From assembly GCA_025642075.2 (NCBI GenBank), contig JAODUO010000156.1, positions 310,001 to 374,000 on the forward strand: 64,000 bases of DNA, in the 5' to 3' direction. A program made the translations under genes and the position numbers. Below, piece by piece: positions 1 to 12,847 of the stretch. This stretch comes from Ridgeia piscesae. Taxonomy: Eukaryota; Annelida; Polychaeta; Sabellida; Siboglinidae. A model generated the notes under the pieces. It did no database searches, was not told where the DNA came from, and saw only the letters and a program-made list of their open reading frames with translations. Every line of letters begins with the position of its first letter. Position 1 is the first letter of the stretch.

Positions 1-408
1 GGCTCGGGCCATCATGAACTTTATGTTATTTACAGGTTTGGATTGTAATGAACTTTGTGTTATTTAAAGGCTCGGGCCATCATGAACATTGTGTTATTTA
101 TAGGCTCTGGCCATCATGAACTTTGTGTTATTTATAGGCTCAGGCCATCATGAACTTTGTGTTATTTATAGGCTTGGGCCATCATGAACTTTGTGTTATT
201 TATAGGCTCGGGCCATCATGAACTTTGTGTTATTTACAGGTTTGGATTGTAATGAACTTTGTGTTATTTAAAGGCTCGGGCCATCATGAACATTGTGTTA
301 TTTATAGGCTCTGGCCATCATGAACTTTGTGTTATTTATAGGCTCGGGCCATCATGAACTTTGTGTTATTTATAGGCTTGGGCCATCATGAACTTTGTGT
401 TATTTATA
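1..408. repeat. 34-bp minisatellite ending on the PLOD splice acceptor
   Basis: Twelve 34-bp units run from position 1 to 408 and a thirteenth merges into the PLOD exon at 409. The typical unit begins ggctcgggccatcatgaact and ends in gttatttata. Units 1-6 and 7-12 follow the same order of variants, including a divergent second and eighth unit that begin ggtttggattgtaatgaac, so the array is a 204-bp higher-order repeat present twice. Each unit carries a potential acceptor (ttatag) followed by a near copy of the first codons of the exon. The array may continue to the left of the window. Confidence 0.95.
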
Positions 409-409
409 G

Positions 410-535
410 GCTCGGGCCATCATGAACTTCGTAGTGCGCTACAGACCAGGAGAGCAGGACCGACTGAGACCGCATCATGACTCTTCCACCTTCACCATCA
501 ACATTGCGTTGAACACGCACATGGACGACTATGAG
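410..535 (+). CDS. PLOD: PLOD penultimate coding exon
   Basis: Encodes [20 protein letters not shown] followed by the HHD metal-binding motif, and ends at gag before donor gtgggt. The acceptor is ttatag at 404-409, which is itself the last unit of the 34-bp array. Phase 0 at both ends. Confidence 0.93.
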
Positions 536-759
536 GTGGGTAAACTAGATATTACCAGAGTTAACCAGGTTGCCCCCGTTATATAAACTCTTGATGGAAA
601 GTGGGCTTGGAACCATTTGGCTTATTGATAATACAGCATTTCTTTTTTATCTGTGTATGACTTTCTAAGATATTCAACAAGATTTAAAATTTTAACAAGA
701 TTTAACAAGATTTTAACAATATATTATATATATATATATATATATAATATATATATATA

Positions 760-816
<57 letters not shown>

Positions 817-1913
817 ATATAAATATGCCGACATGGTTTTCTATGTCAAATATTGTTTCTACATTTTAACATTCTGGGAGGGCAGAAAGAATTAGGGTAT
901 TTTTATGAATATGTAAATTGAGGCATAGTGTTTAACAATGTGTGGTTTATGCTACAAGTCAATGCAGGGTCAGAGGGTGCCTCCGGGGCATTCTTCTCTG
1001 CAGGAAGTGGCTAACCTATCACAACAGGGTCACCATCTGCACCCTCTCAAAGTCACCTTCTACACCCCTCTGCAATCACAACATACTCCCTGGGGTAGGG
1101 GAAGTTAATCTATCCAATCACCCATATTTGCCCAGCGTTATAAGAAAAACAATTTCCCTGCTCAATGCCATCTTTGTCTCTAGCATGAATAAAGAAGCAC
1201 GTCACCCACCAACCAGCCCCATTTATCCACCATTGTAAATGATCGGACGGTTAGTATCTCAAAAAGGTTGGCTTGACACCCAGATGAGTTCAAACCTGGG
1301 ATTCTGATTATGTGGCTGTAGTCACATCTCCATTGCTCGTATCCAATCACGTGAAATATCCTGTCTTGACATCCAGAGGCATGTATACCCAGGATTCTGG
1401 TCGTGTGGCCAGTCACATGATTGGTGAAGTAGCTGGCCCCGGACCACATCCATCTGTAAGACAACCTGGTCTTGCATCCTGTTCACAGGCTCTCAGAGCT
1501 GCCCCCAAAGAAATCTGCCCAGACTGACGCATTTTTGCCATGATACATTTGATGCACTTTACTACATGAATTCTTGTGTTCTGTCATAAATGTTGACTAT
1601 TAAATGATACAAACATACTTGTACAGATATTCCCGTAACCGTTAAGTATCTTATACAGTTCTCTTCTCACAATTTCCGTAATAGTCCACAGACAAGATCT
1701 GACAGCATACCCACTGAAATAAATCTTATTTGTTCTGACTCTGACTTCGACCCACAGGGTGGTGGACCTCGGTTCTTGCGTTACGACTGCGCTGTTGCTG
1801 GAACCCGTCGCGGTTGGATGCTAATGCACCCCGGTCGTCTGACCCACTTCCATGAGGGCATGCCCGTTACCAAGGGAACCAGATACATCATGGTCTCGTT
1901 CGTCGACCCATAA
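410..1913 (+). CDS. PLOD: Procollagen-lysine 2-oxoglutarate 5-dioxygenase, C-terminal end (partial)
   Basis: The gene hydroxylates collagen lysines in the endoplasmic reticulum using Fe(II) and 2-oxoglutarate. Two exons join in phase 0: 410-535 and 1758-1913 (stop TAA at 1911). Together they encode the last 93 residues of the dioxygenase domain. Visible motifs are [16 protein letters not shown], holding the His-x-Asp metal ligands, then [11 protein letters not shown] with the distal His, [10 protein letters not shown] with the 2-oxoglutarate-binding Arg, and a C-terminal VDP as in vertebrate PLODs. Upstream exons lie outside the window. The sequence does not decide which vertebrate paralogue it corresponds to, and one invertebrate gene may represent all. 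It is convergent with MRPS22. Confidence 0.95.
536..1757 (+). other. PLOD intron
   Basis: Contains the TA microsatellite at 721-825 and, at about 1273-1440, two diverged copies of a roughly 92-bp segment that share cttgaca, ccaggattctg-like and gtggc...agtcacat blocks. Short reading frames here look like chance. Confidence 0.6.
721..825. repeat. (TA)n microsatellite
   Basis: About 105 bp of nearly pure TA dinucleotide with a few interruptions, in the PLOD intron. Confidence 0.95.
1758..1913 (+). CDS. PLOD: PLOD terminal coding exon
   Basis: Acceptor cccacag at 1751-1757. Encodes [15 protein letters not shown] onward through the distal His and 2-oxoglutarate Arg to the stop at 1911-1913. Confidence 0.95.
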   Translation, partial: GGGPRFLRYDCAVAGTRRGWMLMHPGRLTHFHEGMPVTKGTRYIMVSFVDP

Positions 1914-3904
1914 GCATGACAGTAGCTTAGTCGTAGTTATTGCTGTGATTGTCATGTGTCAAGGTCACCTAGACAGTTACGCTCCACTTGATATTGAAAA
2001 TATACACAAGGTGTCAGTGATGTAGATGTGATGTCAACACCTTTCACAACCAAGCAGAATGCATGTTTCTGTTTGTAAGAGATGTTAGGATGATGTTGCT
2101 TTTGCAGGAGTTTTTTATGGAATGTTTTTGTATGCAAACAGTGTTTAGCTGTTTCATGAACTGTTAAAAGGGGTGGTCTCAAGTTCGCGAAGCTCCCTAC
2201 CTTCACCCCATCAACATGTGGTGTGGGATGTGGATGTTTTTAGTGGCCCTTAAGACAAAGAAGTTCATTTGTGACTCCCAAAAGGGAATGGTCATATAAT
2301 GAACACAGTAGCTGTAATAGGCAAATGCAATTTTACTAATAAAATAAATATACACATAATAATACACCTATTATTTTAAACCAGTTTGTTAATGTAATCA
2401 GACTTTCAATCTTATAATTATACGGAAAGGGGTCAATGGCTCCCTTTAAGACTTGCTGTTGCTGTCATAGGAGCCACTGCAAGTTAAATATTTACATATC
2501 TTGTTGGCCTTATTCAATCACATATCTATCTTAATTATCCAAGTCAATCAGTGTAGTTTGTCGTAAGTATTCTTTATACCTGCTGAATTAATTGAAATGT
2601 ATACATGAAAAGTAATGGTTCCATCTATTTATTAACAGTTTGTAGAATTGTTGTCTTGATCTGTGGTGATTATAAATTTATACGTGATTTACGTTTTTGG
2701 AGGCTTTGTGAACTCATGTGACCACTCCTAATAGATGTGCCAAATCACAAAGATCACGCTAGAAATTGACAGATCTCTCATTCATACTTGTTCAGAATCT
2801 TGTGGACGTATTGGTAAACAACACATTGTGATCTCACCAGAAGCACGATAATGACATACGTTACAGTAATGATAGTTGTAGTTTTTGAAGCAGGCAGATT
2901 TTTCTGCAGCATTAGAATTAGTGAGGCCATGTGCAATATTGACTGGTGCTTAGAGTAACGAGATATTTATTAGATTCTCGCAAATTAAGTGCACCGTGTG
3001 GGTAAACTGATTGTATGTCAGATGGATTTCTTCTAATACAGATGATTGTTACTAGAATGTATTACTGGTAGCAGTCAATGTTTGTTTTACCTTCAAGTGA
3101 CATGAAGGTGTTTCTTATTGGCTGATGTCAAACCAGAGCAATTGTGTCAAGATTGGATCCAGCTTTCATTGGCTATTGTTGTGTTTTCACAAATCCACAG
3201 TGTATTAAGTAAACAATCAAGTTGACATTGGTCCAGAGCAATTGAAAAGGTTTTAAGAAATTTGAGTCGGCAGAAATGTGTAATTTGTGTGATTGACCTA
3301 TGCAGAGAAAGTTGACTTTTCTACTGTTTTAGTGAAAGTTGATAGCTATTTTTTTTAACTAGGTGAGGCAATTTAAATAAATATATTTGTACCAGTTGCT
3401 GGTGAGTTATGCATATTCTGTTGGATTTTGGACACTGTTGTAGAATCTGGACCATGCTAATTTGTCCCTAAATTTAATGTTAAGTTCATCATTCCCAAAC
3501 AAGCCAGGCATAGTTGTAGTATTACAAATATTCTGTCTTAGCATATTTGGTATGGCTTTACTTTACTGGACACTCAACGGTTGTACAAATTCCACCTAAT
3601 CAACTCTGCAAATATATGCATCCACATCGGCCTCCTTGTGGTTTTTGGGCCGAAGGCCAAATGGACTAATGACACCATTCTGCAATTGTTATGCCCTGAA
3701 AAAATGTAGTTGCAGTTTGCTGTGTCATTATTGATCTTGCGTAAATAAATAATAAAAACAAGACGCAAAACACTAGTAGAATATCCACAGCATTTTATAT
3801 TGGCAGCATAGAAGATGTTATAAAGAAATAATAAAAACATTTATATATATATGTGTAGTGTTTTTGATTTGCACACATTTGTCAGCGTTGTCTTGTGGTC
3901 AGTC
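1914..3904. other. Convergent 3' untranslated/intergenic stretch between PLOD and MRPS22
   Basis: AT-rich sequence with no supportable exon on either strand. It presumably holds the two 3' UTRs and a short intergenic gap. Confidence 0.6.
2338..2348 (+). terminator. Candidate polyadenylation signal of PLOD
   Basis: Two overlapping AATAAA hexamers lie about 425 bp after the PLOD stop codon. This is the first such signal downstream of the gene. The cleavage site is not visible. Confidence 0.45.
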
Positions 3905-4006
3905 TTAGTTGCCCAAGTTTGTCTGTGTTTGTTCCCGAGACTCATTGTAAGTCTGAAGTGCCAACTCAACCATGCCTCCGTGATGTGAGTCGAACTTCAA
4001 ATACAA
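3905..4006 (-). CDS. MRPS22: MRPS22 exon 8 (terminal)
   Basis: 34 codons including the stop TAA at 3907-3905. Contains [15 protein letters not shown], matching the conserved ELTLQTYQEA end of vertebrate MRPS22. Acceptor tttacag. Confidence 0.9.
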   Translation of the reverse strand: MYLKFDSHHGGMVELALQTYNESREQTQTNLGN

Positions 4007-7000
4007 CTGTAAACAAAGCAGAATTATTCTGTTGTAGTTTCTCAATTCCAAATTCACCCAACATAAATTAGAATCATAAAATTATTAAACCAGTTGTTTT
4101 CTAACAATTTAAGAGTCTAATTCAATACCCCCAATTCAAAAAGTTCACTACAAATTGCATGTGGCAACATTATTGTAACATCTTAAAATATGAACTGTTA
4201 CAAATAGCTGTCACTGCAGAAGATAACAATATCATTCGTGAGATAAAGACAACTGAATGGATAAAGGCACCAAGAAAAAAAACCCAGAAATAACCCCTCC
4301 TGGAAAAAAGCCCTCCATAAGTTTTCTATTGTATTCATTACGTATACATTTGCCATACAATAATTTGAAAATGTGAAACATTCAGCATACACAAAGCTTG
4401 TCAGTAACGTATGTGGTGAATGTACAATATGTCATATCTCAAGTTAATTCACAGCTCACAGGGTGACAACATGTACTTCAAGGATTGCAGTTATCTAAAA
4501 GGGAATGCCAGTTGCATTGTTGAGCACAAATGAAAGTAGTTAACCTCTTGGATCCTGAACACCGAAATATCGGGTTTTGACACCAGTGTCTACTATAATC
4601 GCTAGATGTCACTCGTTTTTCGCAGAAACTTCATCAAATTATACCCGGATGTAGACAGAAGATTTACCGATAGTTTGACACCAAGTTTGCATATATCTAT
4701 GAAGAAAAATTGTACTTTCTAGCAAAATCAAATCAGCAGTCAATCGTAGATGTTTCACTATTCATATTAGTGATGTTCATGAGCAAGAATTGCAGTTCTT
4801 TAGTTAGCGTGTCCAATGATTTGGATGAAAATGTGAAAGCAGCAGCTATGTTGACAGCCATGTTTGACATCGGCGATATTTCATTCGATTCTGAGCTGTC
4901 AAATAATTGCACATTAGCCACAAAATAAAACTGATTTTGATGTATCTTATCATTTATTTATGTCTGGATTGTTGACATAAATAATATTCTGATTATTTTC
5001 AATAGGTTTTTTACTCACGCCACAGTAATTTTGATGACACTGTTGGCAAATGTATTCTGATTTACACAATATAATTTTGCTTTGTACTTGCATGTGCTAT
5101 ATTCCACATAGCACTTGTGATGGCACTGTCATTTGCTGTATGTAATATTTCAATCCTGATTTGAGAAAAACAGGACCAACTTCCTGAGTGACATAAAATA
5201 GAACACAGTTGATGTATGAGTGTTAGTTTTTGTGGTTCTCATTGACAACATATTATATATTGCAATGATATAATAATTGAGAAAGTAATTGCTTATAATT
5301 ATGGAGGAATCAACAAAACAAAAACAGAATTTCATATATATTGTCGGCCATCTTGGATTTTTTTAATATGTAAATTATATATTAATTAGTTTCAGTTAGT
5401 CATACAACAATGATGTGTACATCAGTGTATAGATAATTCCTTTCTGGTTCAGATTATATACACTTTTATATAATTGTGATGAACAGTTTTTATGATATGA
5501 TTCATTATGTGAACCCATGTCTGGTCATAGTGTTGAAACCCTCAGAAATTCAGGGCTTAAGAGGTTAATACTTTCTCATAAGTGTTAATTCAAATGAAAT
5601 ACACAGACTTCACTTTTACACAAGAACTAAAATCAAAGAACATCTTCAATTTCAAAATGAGTTTACAATGGAGATCATCCTTAATAAGGGCGGACAGAAA
5701 CTGTGCTATGCTGGCTATATATACACAAAGTCAACGAAGAAGAACAGCATACAATGGGAACGTACCCAGACGAAAGGATTAGACTGTGGGGGGCAGTCTG
5801 CACTGATACAGCTGTGCAGACAGTTCATGTGTACACAGCCATGAACCCAGTGACTGCTCAGTACAACAGCAGGCCAACTAAGTCGCCACAAAAAGCATGC
5901 TATTAAGGGCAAACCCTGTCAAATACTCGCCGACAAAGCAGTTGATGTGCGTGCTGCTCTTGGCAGAACTGAGTCCGTAAAATGCATGATGAGGAACCAC
6001 AAGAAGGTTCCCTCCCAATAACATTGAACACTTTCCTTGTGTTAAGAGATTTGTAGGATTCACCAGTATGCGACATAAATGTTTAACTATCCTTCAGTTA
6101 GTTGTTTTGTGGGATGTTATTTTCTGTTTATTCCCGTATTCGACGACGTTGCTCACTTCGCTCGTCATACAGCAGGGGAAACACTGCATTCCATAAACTT
6201 TTACAGTGTACATAAAGCAACGATTATTACCTGGATAAGTTCCTGTTCATCCTTGACCTGCTGAACTTTGACCTGTTGTGCTGACTCGCAATTGGGATGA
6301 AGAATGTGGTAGAGTTTAACGAGGTCAGCAGCGTCAGCGAGACTACAAGAACGACATTGACCTGATAGTAACACTCAATTGTCCTATATTACTGACACGT
6401 AGCAACACTGACACCTATATAACACAACCTTTTGTTTTCCTAGAATAGCTTGTCAGCTATAAACACTTGCATCCCAGTGTCAACAGTTCTAGCTATATTA
6501 AGGTTTCATCTGGTAGTTTTAACTGTGTAATACCTGTACTGTTACAAATGTAGCAAATTTCTAAGTTAACTTGTGCTAAACACACAACAATTCCACATTT
6601 AAAGTCTTCTAATGGAAACCAACAATGAATAAATATAATTTTCACTGAATGACAACATAAACTGCATGTGACTCTGACATACATCAATTATGATAGAATT
6701 TATGTCTAGGCTCAAGTGAATAGTATGCGAGCTGAACAATTTGGTCATGTCACACATCTCTTCAACATCCCCCTTGATATTAATACCAGGGTTGATTGCA
6801 GACTAAAGTCTCATCACTAGTCTCTACTTGGAACTTACAAGTCTCTCTGAATCATGTCGACCAGGAGCCCATCAATCTTCTTGTAGTAAGCGAAGTAGAA
6901 CGCCATGCCACCAAAGTGTCTTGTTGACCGTAGCTGATCGTACTCGCACACACTCGCTATGTGTTCGTAGATACGTTGTGTCACCTGAAATGTTTTAATT

Positions 7001-10000
7001 GTTCGTCTGTATTCTCTGTCAGACTAGTTCATCTGCAACATTTGACTGGATCTGAGGTTCATTTTGACTGCATAAATTAAAACCATAATACAACCAATGC
7101 CCAACTAGAAGAATTATTGTTGTTAATATAGCTGCAAAACTTGAATTTCTCAAAACTGAACAAAAGCAAACTCTCGCTACAAGGACTTACAATATAAGGA
7201 ACATTCATTTAAAAATAACAATTTTGACATTTCTGTTCAGTCCCGCTCTGCATTATACACTCGTGGCTGTAATGAATGGTTTGAGTGAGTCCTGATAGTG
7301 CTCCTCACAGAAGCCACTGTATGAGAATTATTGTGCTGATGCCAATAATTTGGCTGCCTAACATAGTAATCTTCTTTTGAAAAAAGAAGGCGGCCGACAC
7401 TCACCCTGATGTAACTGCCATCGTCTGGCTCAAACTGGACACAGGCTCTGTCCAACACATACTCGTACTTGCCTTTCCGCAACAGTCTCTACAAACAATA
7501 AAAATATATGCATACTGTGATATTCGACACAGGCAATGTCTTCATGACTTAATCAGAATGAAGGCAACCCTACCTTTGATGTTAGGATAGTTGCCAGTCA
7601 CTAGCAACCTTTCATTCCCTCAACCAAAACGTCTGTCCAACTGAACACAACCTCAGTATGTGTAGGGAGCTGAATAATTAACTCACTTCTACATTTTCTT
7701 CCTGGAACATCTCGGGAATGCTGTACATGCGCCCAGGAACAGGAAAGTAGACTTGCAACATGCGGTCTCGCTCATTGTGTGTTGCCATACGTAGCTTGCC
7801 ATTCGGCTCACGCACAACAATCGATCTTGACTGAAAATACAATTTGTATACAGTGAAACATGCCATCAAGCATGCTATCATTCAATGCTATGCAAACATC
7901 TGTCCGAGAAGAGATGAATGAAAAACAAAGTTGAGGAAGCAATGTTAAATAGTAATTGAAATACAGGTGTAAGTGTACATCCAGTCCTGCTTATCCATCA
8001 GCCTAATCCAGGTAGTAGCTACAATAAGAGATAGAATTTTTTTTTATTCTAACCCATGACTGTTGTTTTTTGCAAATACCGGTATACTGTTCTCCTTCAT
8101 CATACACATCCTGTGTTATTATAGATGTTTAAATTTTATTAATTTATTATTCATTTTTAATTACTAAAATGGTTATCATACTACAACATTATATCTATAC
8201 TAAATACACCACAAAGCACTCACTTAAAAAACTCTGACAGTAACATGAATATTTAATTTAATATTAAAAGTAGTTTTTTTAAACTATGATTTGGTACATT
8301 ATTAAATTCTTAGATGGAATAAATATAAACAACATATGTCATGCCTGGTAAGCTATACACTTACCCTGTCTGGTAAGTTGTAGCTGATATCTGTAAAAAC
8401 ATATGGATGTTGGTCAAATCCTTCAATTTCTGGGTTATCTGACAAAATGTGTTCGACGTCTTCCCGACATGTCATTACAGGGGGCATCTGGAGGCGCTTT
8501 TTCCCTCGCTCCACCGCTTCGCCTTGTATCTTAAAATAACACCAGTTAAGACTGTTTATTTTGTCCATGCTCAAACAGTAATATTTTATTTTGTAAAATA
8601 TCAATCACAAGATTTAATAAGTATAAATATGCATCTGCTAATATAATTATGTTTGTCACTGGTTAGATAATAAAAAAATATGGATCTGGTAGAAGTTGTC
8701 AGCAACAATCTGACACTGAACTGAACAATGGATATGGACTATGATTACCGGTGTCAGGTAGAATATGGACCCCCATAGAAAATGGACCCGGGGGTCAATA
8801 TTCTATTATAGAATTTAGACCCCCCTTATAAAATTTGGACCCCCCTTATAAAAAGCTTAACCATTTGGTCAAATAGTATAATGCAATTCATAACTGCAGT
8901 AGAACATCACAGCCATCATTGATAACACTTTCGTAAACCAAAATTAACTGTTTTACATTTTAGCCACCATTGCCATTAAATTGTTAGTCCTTTGACTATG
9001 AAAACTGTGTATCCTATTAAATGCTAAAATGTATGAATTGTTCCATATTGTGGGATGGTTGTAAGAATACTGTTTACTCATTCATTCATGTATTGTCATC
9101 ACAACAAAATACAGCAAATGGGGAAAATAATTATGTTAATTGTTTCATGTAAGACCAGTTCATGTTTTGAAACTTTGAATGGTCTCCCTTTAAAACAGTG
9201 CTCACACAAGCTACTAAGAGCTTGTAAGAGACTAAATTTCAACTCCATTGGAATCACAGGTTTGAATCAGTTTCTAAGTTACATTAGGAAAAAATTACAT
9301 CAACAATACAACCCGAGGTCCATTTTCTATGGGGGTCCATATTCTATGGCACATATAGAATATGGACCCTTATAGATTACGGACCCGGTCCATTTTCTAT
9401 GGGAGGTTCATATTCTATGGCACATATACAATATGGACCTCTATAGATTATGGACCTGGGGTCCATTTTCTATGTGCCATAGAAAATGGACCCGGGTTGA
9501 TATTCTATGGGGGTCCATATACTATGTCTCATATAGGATATGGACCCCATAGAATATCAACCTGGGTCCAATTTATAAATTTTATATGGGGTCCATATTC
9601 TATATAACACACATAAAAAATGGACCCCATAGAATACGAACCCCCCAATAGAAAATGGACCCCTGGGTCCAACTTCTATAGGGGGGTCCATATTCTATAA
9701 TAGAATATGGACACGAGGTCCATTTTCCATGGGGTCCATATTCTATATGACACTGGTACTTAGGAGACACTTGTTCGTTCAGTGTTACAAAATGGGGTCA
9801 AGCAAGGTTGTATACTGGCCCCCACTCTCTTTTCCTTCTTCCTATCAGCAATGCTCGACGAGGCTTTCTGAGACATGGGGGATGGCGTCTACATACAGTC
9901 CAAACCGAGCGCTGACCTATTCGACATTGCACACTTCAAAGCGAAGACCAAGACTACTCGAATACTGATAAGAGAGCTGCTATTTGCAGACGACAGTGCA

Positions 10001-12715
10001 CTGGTTGGCCACTCTGCAGAAGAGATGCAGAAAATAGTGGATGCTTTCTCCGATACGTCAAAGAAGATTAACATCAAGAAGACCGAGGTGCTGTGCCAAC
10101 CCAACTCTACAAGAACCCGAGAGGAGGATATCATGGTTGATAGAAACAAGCTGAACTCTGTTCTGGAATTCACCTACCTTGGAAGCAATATATCAAGTAA
10201 TGGATGCATTGACGATGAAATACAGAGGAGGATGGCCAAGGATAGTGCATCTTTCGGTTGACTACGCCAGAGACTCTGGAACAACCACCATGTGTCCATG
10301 AGGGTGAAAGGCAAGATATACCATGCAATTATGTTGTCCACCCTCCTATACAGAGACGAGGCCTGGACAGTGTACAGACATCAGGTGAAAAAGCTGCATG
10401 CCTTCATGATGTGACATCTGCATTCGATCACGAGGATAACCTGGATGGACAAAGTGACAAACAAGGAAATACTTGAATGGACAGGGCTGCCATCTATGGA
10501 AGTTCTTCTGATCAGAAAGAATCTCCGGTGGGCTGGACAGACAGGCTATCAAAGCAGATTCTCTACTCTCAACTGTCTTCTGGTCACAGAAAGAGAGGGC
10601 GCCCTCGTCTCCGGTTCAAGGATACCATCAAGAGAAACCTGAAGCTGAGAGACATAAAGACTGACCCATGGACATCACTCTCACAGCAGAAAGACAAATG
10701 TAGAGCAACAGTCAAGTGATGGAAGCAGTCTTTGTCGCATCATGACCAACAGTATGATGATGAGGGCTGATGCATGGAACAAATATTCTGACTGACAAAT
10801 CAATCGTGTTTCACGTCCGAAGGGCCATGTCTGACCAGTCAACCAAGTCCATACCAACCTCTTGCAGCTGTTTCTCTGTCAGTAGATGGTACTTTGCTGG
10901 CTGCAGGTCTTTCGAAGGTCTCTCCCTGAAGATCTTGTCCAGGTCAAACCCAGTCACACGCCACAGTATGTCTTGTACCTCTGGCTGGATGAACAATGAA
11001 CCAGGGTCATGGGCATCGGCTGGGCTGCGCCCTGTCAGCCAAAATAAGGGGTATATGATAAAACAGCAGATATATGTCAGCAGAGATTTAATACAATTAT
11101 GGTTTGGATTTGCATACATGTCAGTGACTGGCTCCGCGTCTGTTTTAGGCAACATGTTTATGATTTTAATATTATGGTTTATAGACATTTATACAAAGTA
11201 ATTACATACAGTTAACTTAGTGACTGGCCTTTGTTTGTTAAGTATCATACACTATACAAATACAACTTAAGTTATTACCCAAGACTGCCAAGTAATATTT
11301 GGGTCCTGCCAATTCGCTTCATCCAACCCCTGTAACTTGTATGTTAGTTATTTATGCTAAATGTTTTTGAACTATTTTATATTAAGGCAAAAAACCTCTG
11401 TCACCTAACAATCATACTCGAACTCTTCTTTTTCCATTTTGTACACAACCAACATAATTTTACTAATGATTACACTGTAGCATTCATGACAACTCTGTTC
11501 CTTTTCCTGCATGGGGTTATTTATTTCCCCAGGTACAAACTTTCAGATAGGAGCGACCAATGGCTTATAGCATTTCTTTTGAAAGACACGTAATTATTCT
11601 AGGGTGAAGTCCTGTGAACAACAATTCCTAAGTTCTGACATGGTGGCTGAACCACCGACACCAGGATTTGAAACTTTATACCTCCAAATAACGCTTTAAC
11701 CTAGGTGTCATAAACATTGCCTGGCATATCTAGTTGAGAAATTTGGAAACATTTAAATGAGAAGTGTTTGTGACTGGAATTACACACAGAATAATAGCTG
11801 GCATCTTGACTATATCTAATAAGCTTCTTTTTTAAAGTCTAATATGGTGACCATCCATAGCGTCACCCTGGGCTACCGTGTAGGCATGATTATTCCATTA
11901 ATTTACATTATTCCCTCAACCGCGTCCATGAATTGCCATTGTAATATGAAGATACACATAGATGCTTTGGCCTTTGCTTTGTCATTTGAATAATACAAAA
12001 CTAATATGTGCATTTCATGCATGAATTTCGTAAAAACAAAGCCAAATTAGCCAATAAATCACACTTGTTCAAGTCGCATTCTTCAGGGTTTCCCTCACCG
12101 CATGGCGGACATATTTGGTACTATGGGAAAGCCCAGCATGTCCACTGTCTGAATCTGCTAGAGGAATTCCATTAGCCAATAGGAACGTTTATCTGAGAGC
12201 CCTATCCGTAAACAAACGTCACCAGTTCTGAAGGGCGGTCCCCTGATTGGCTTAAAGCTGTGAACGCATGCACAGCACGCACTCACTAGGTGTAAACAAG
12301 CGGAATCGATCAGATCGCTGCAACGAAACATTGCTAAATACTCGAATTATGTTACGATAACCGCAATAAACTACATGCAAGACATATCTTCGACAATAAG
12401 AGCGACTTGGGAGGGGGTTTAGAATACATCAAAAGGTGAAACAGAAGCAAAACAGCTGAATTAGGAATGACAGCTCACTCAGTCATGTACGTGCGTGACC
12501 GCGAACTATAAATGTGATTTTCTCAATTTGAAATTCTCTACCATGGGCATGTTCAGTGTCGAATAACTTTGGCTGTATGTGAGCTAGCTCCATAATTTTT
12601 GCACCGTTGGAAAATTTAATAAATATTCTTTCCAATGATTGTACTAGTTGAATTTTTTTTTACATGTGACTCATTTCGTTAGAACAGGTCACACACACAC
12701 ACATATATATATGTA

Positions 12716-12755
<40 letters not shown>

Positions 12756-12788
12756 TATTTATATATTATATATATATATATATATAAT

Positions 12789-12847
<59 letters not shown>

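Noticed and set aside
1..408. CRISPR-like array
   Set aside because: Units are directly adjacent with no unique spacers, in animal nuclear DNA.
942..1527. Frames of 71-98 codons in the PLOD intron
   Set aside because: Overlapping on both strands, no similarity, and inside a clear intron.
10855..10859. Alternative MRPS22 exon 2 donor at gtatgg
   Set aside because: It would require a different acceptor for exon 3. The gttggt donor at 10859 gives exact phase 0 and matches the family length.
12110..12310. GC-richer stretch with CCAAT boxes and a good ATG context as a promoter
   Set aside because: It lies inside MRPS22 intron 1, downstream of exon 1, and the ATG frame closes after 16 codons.
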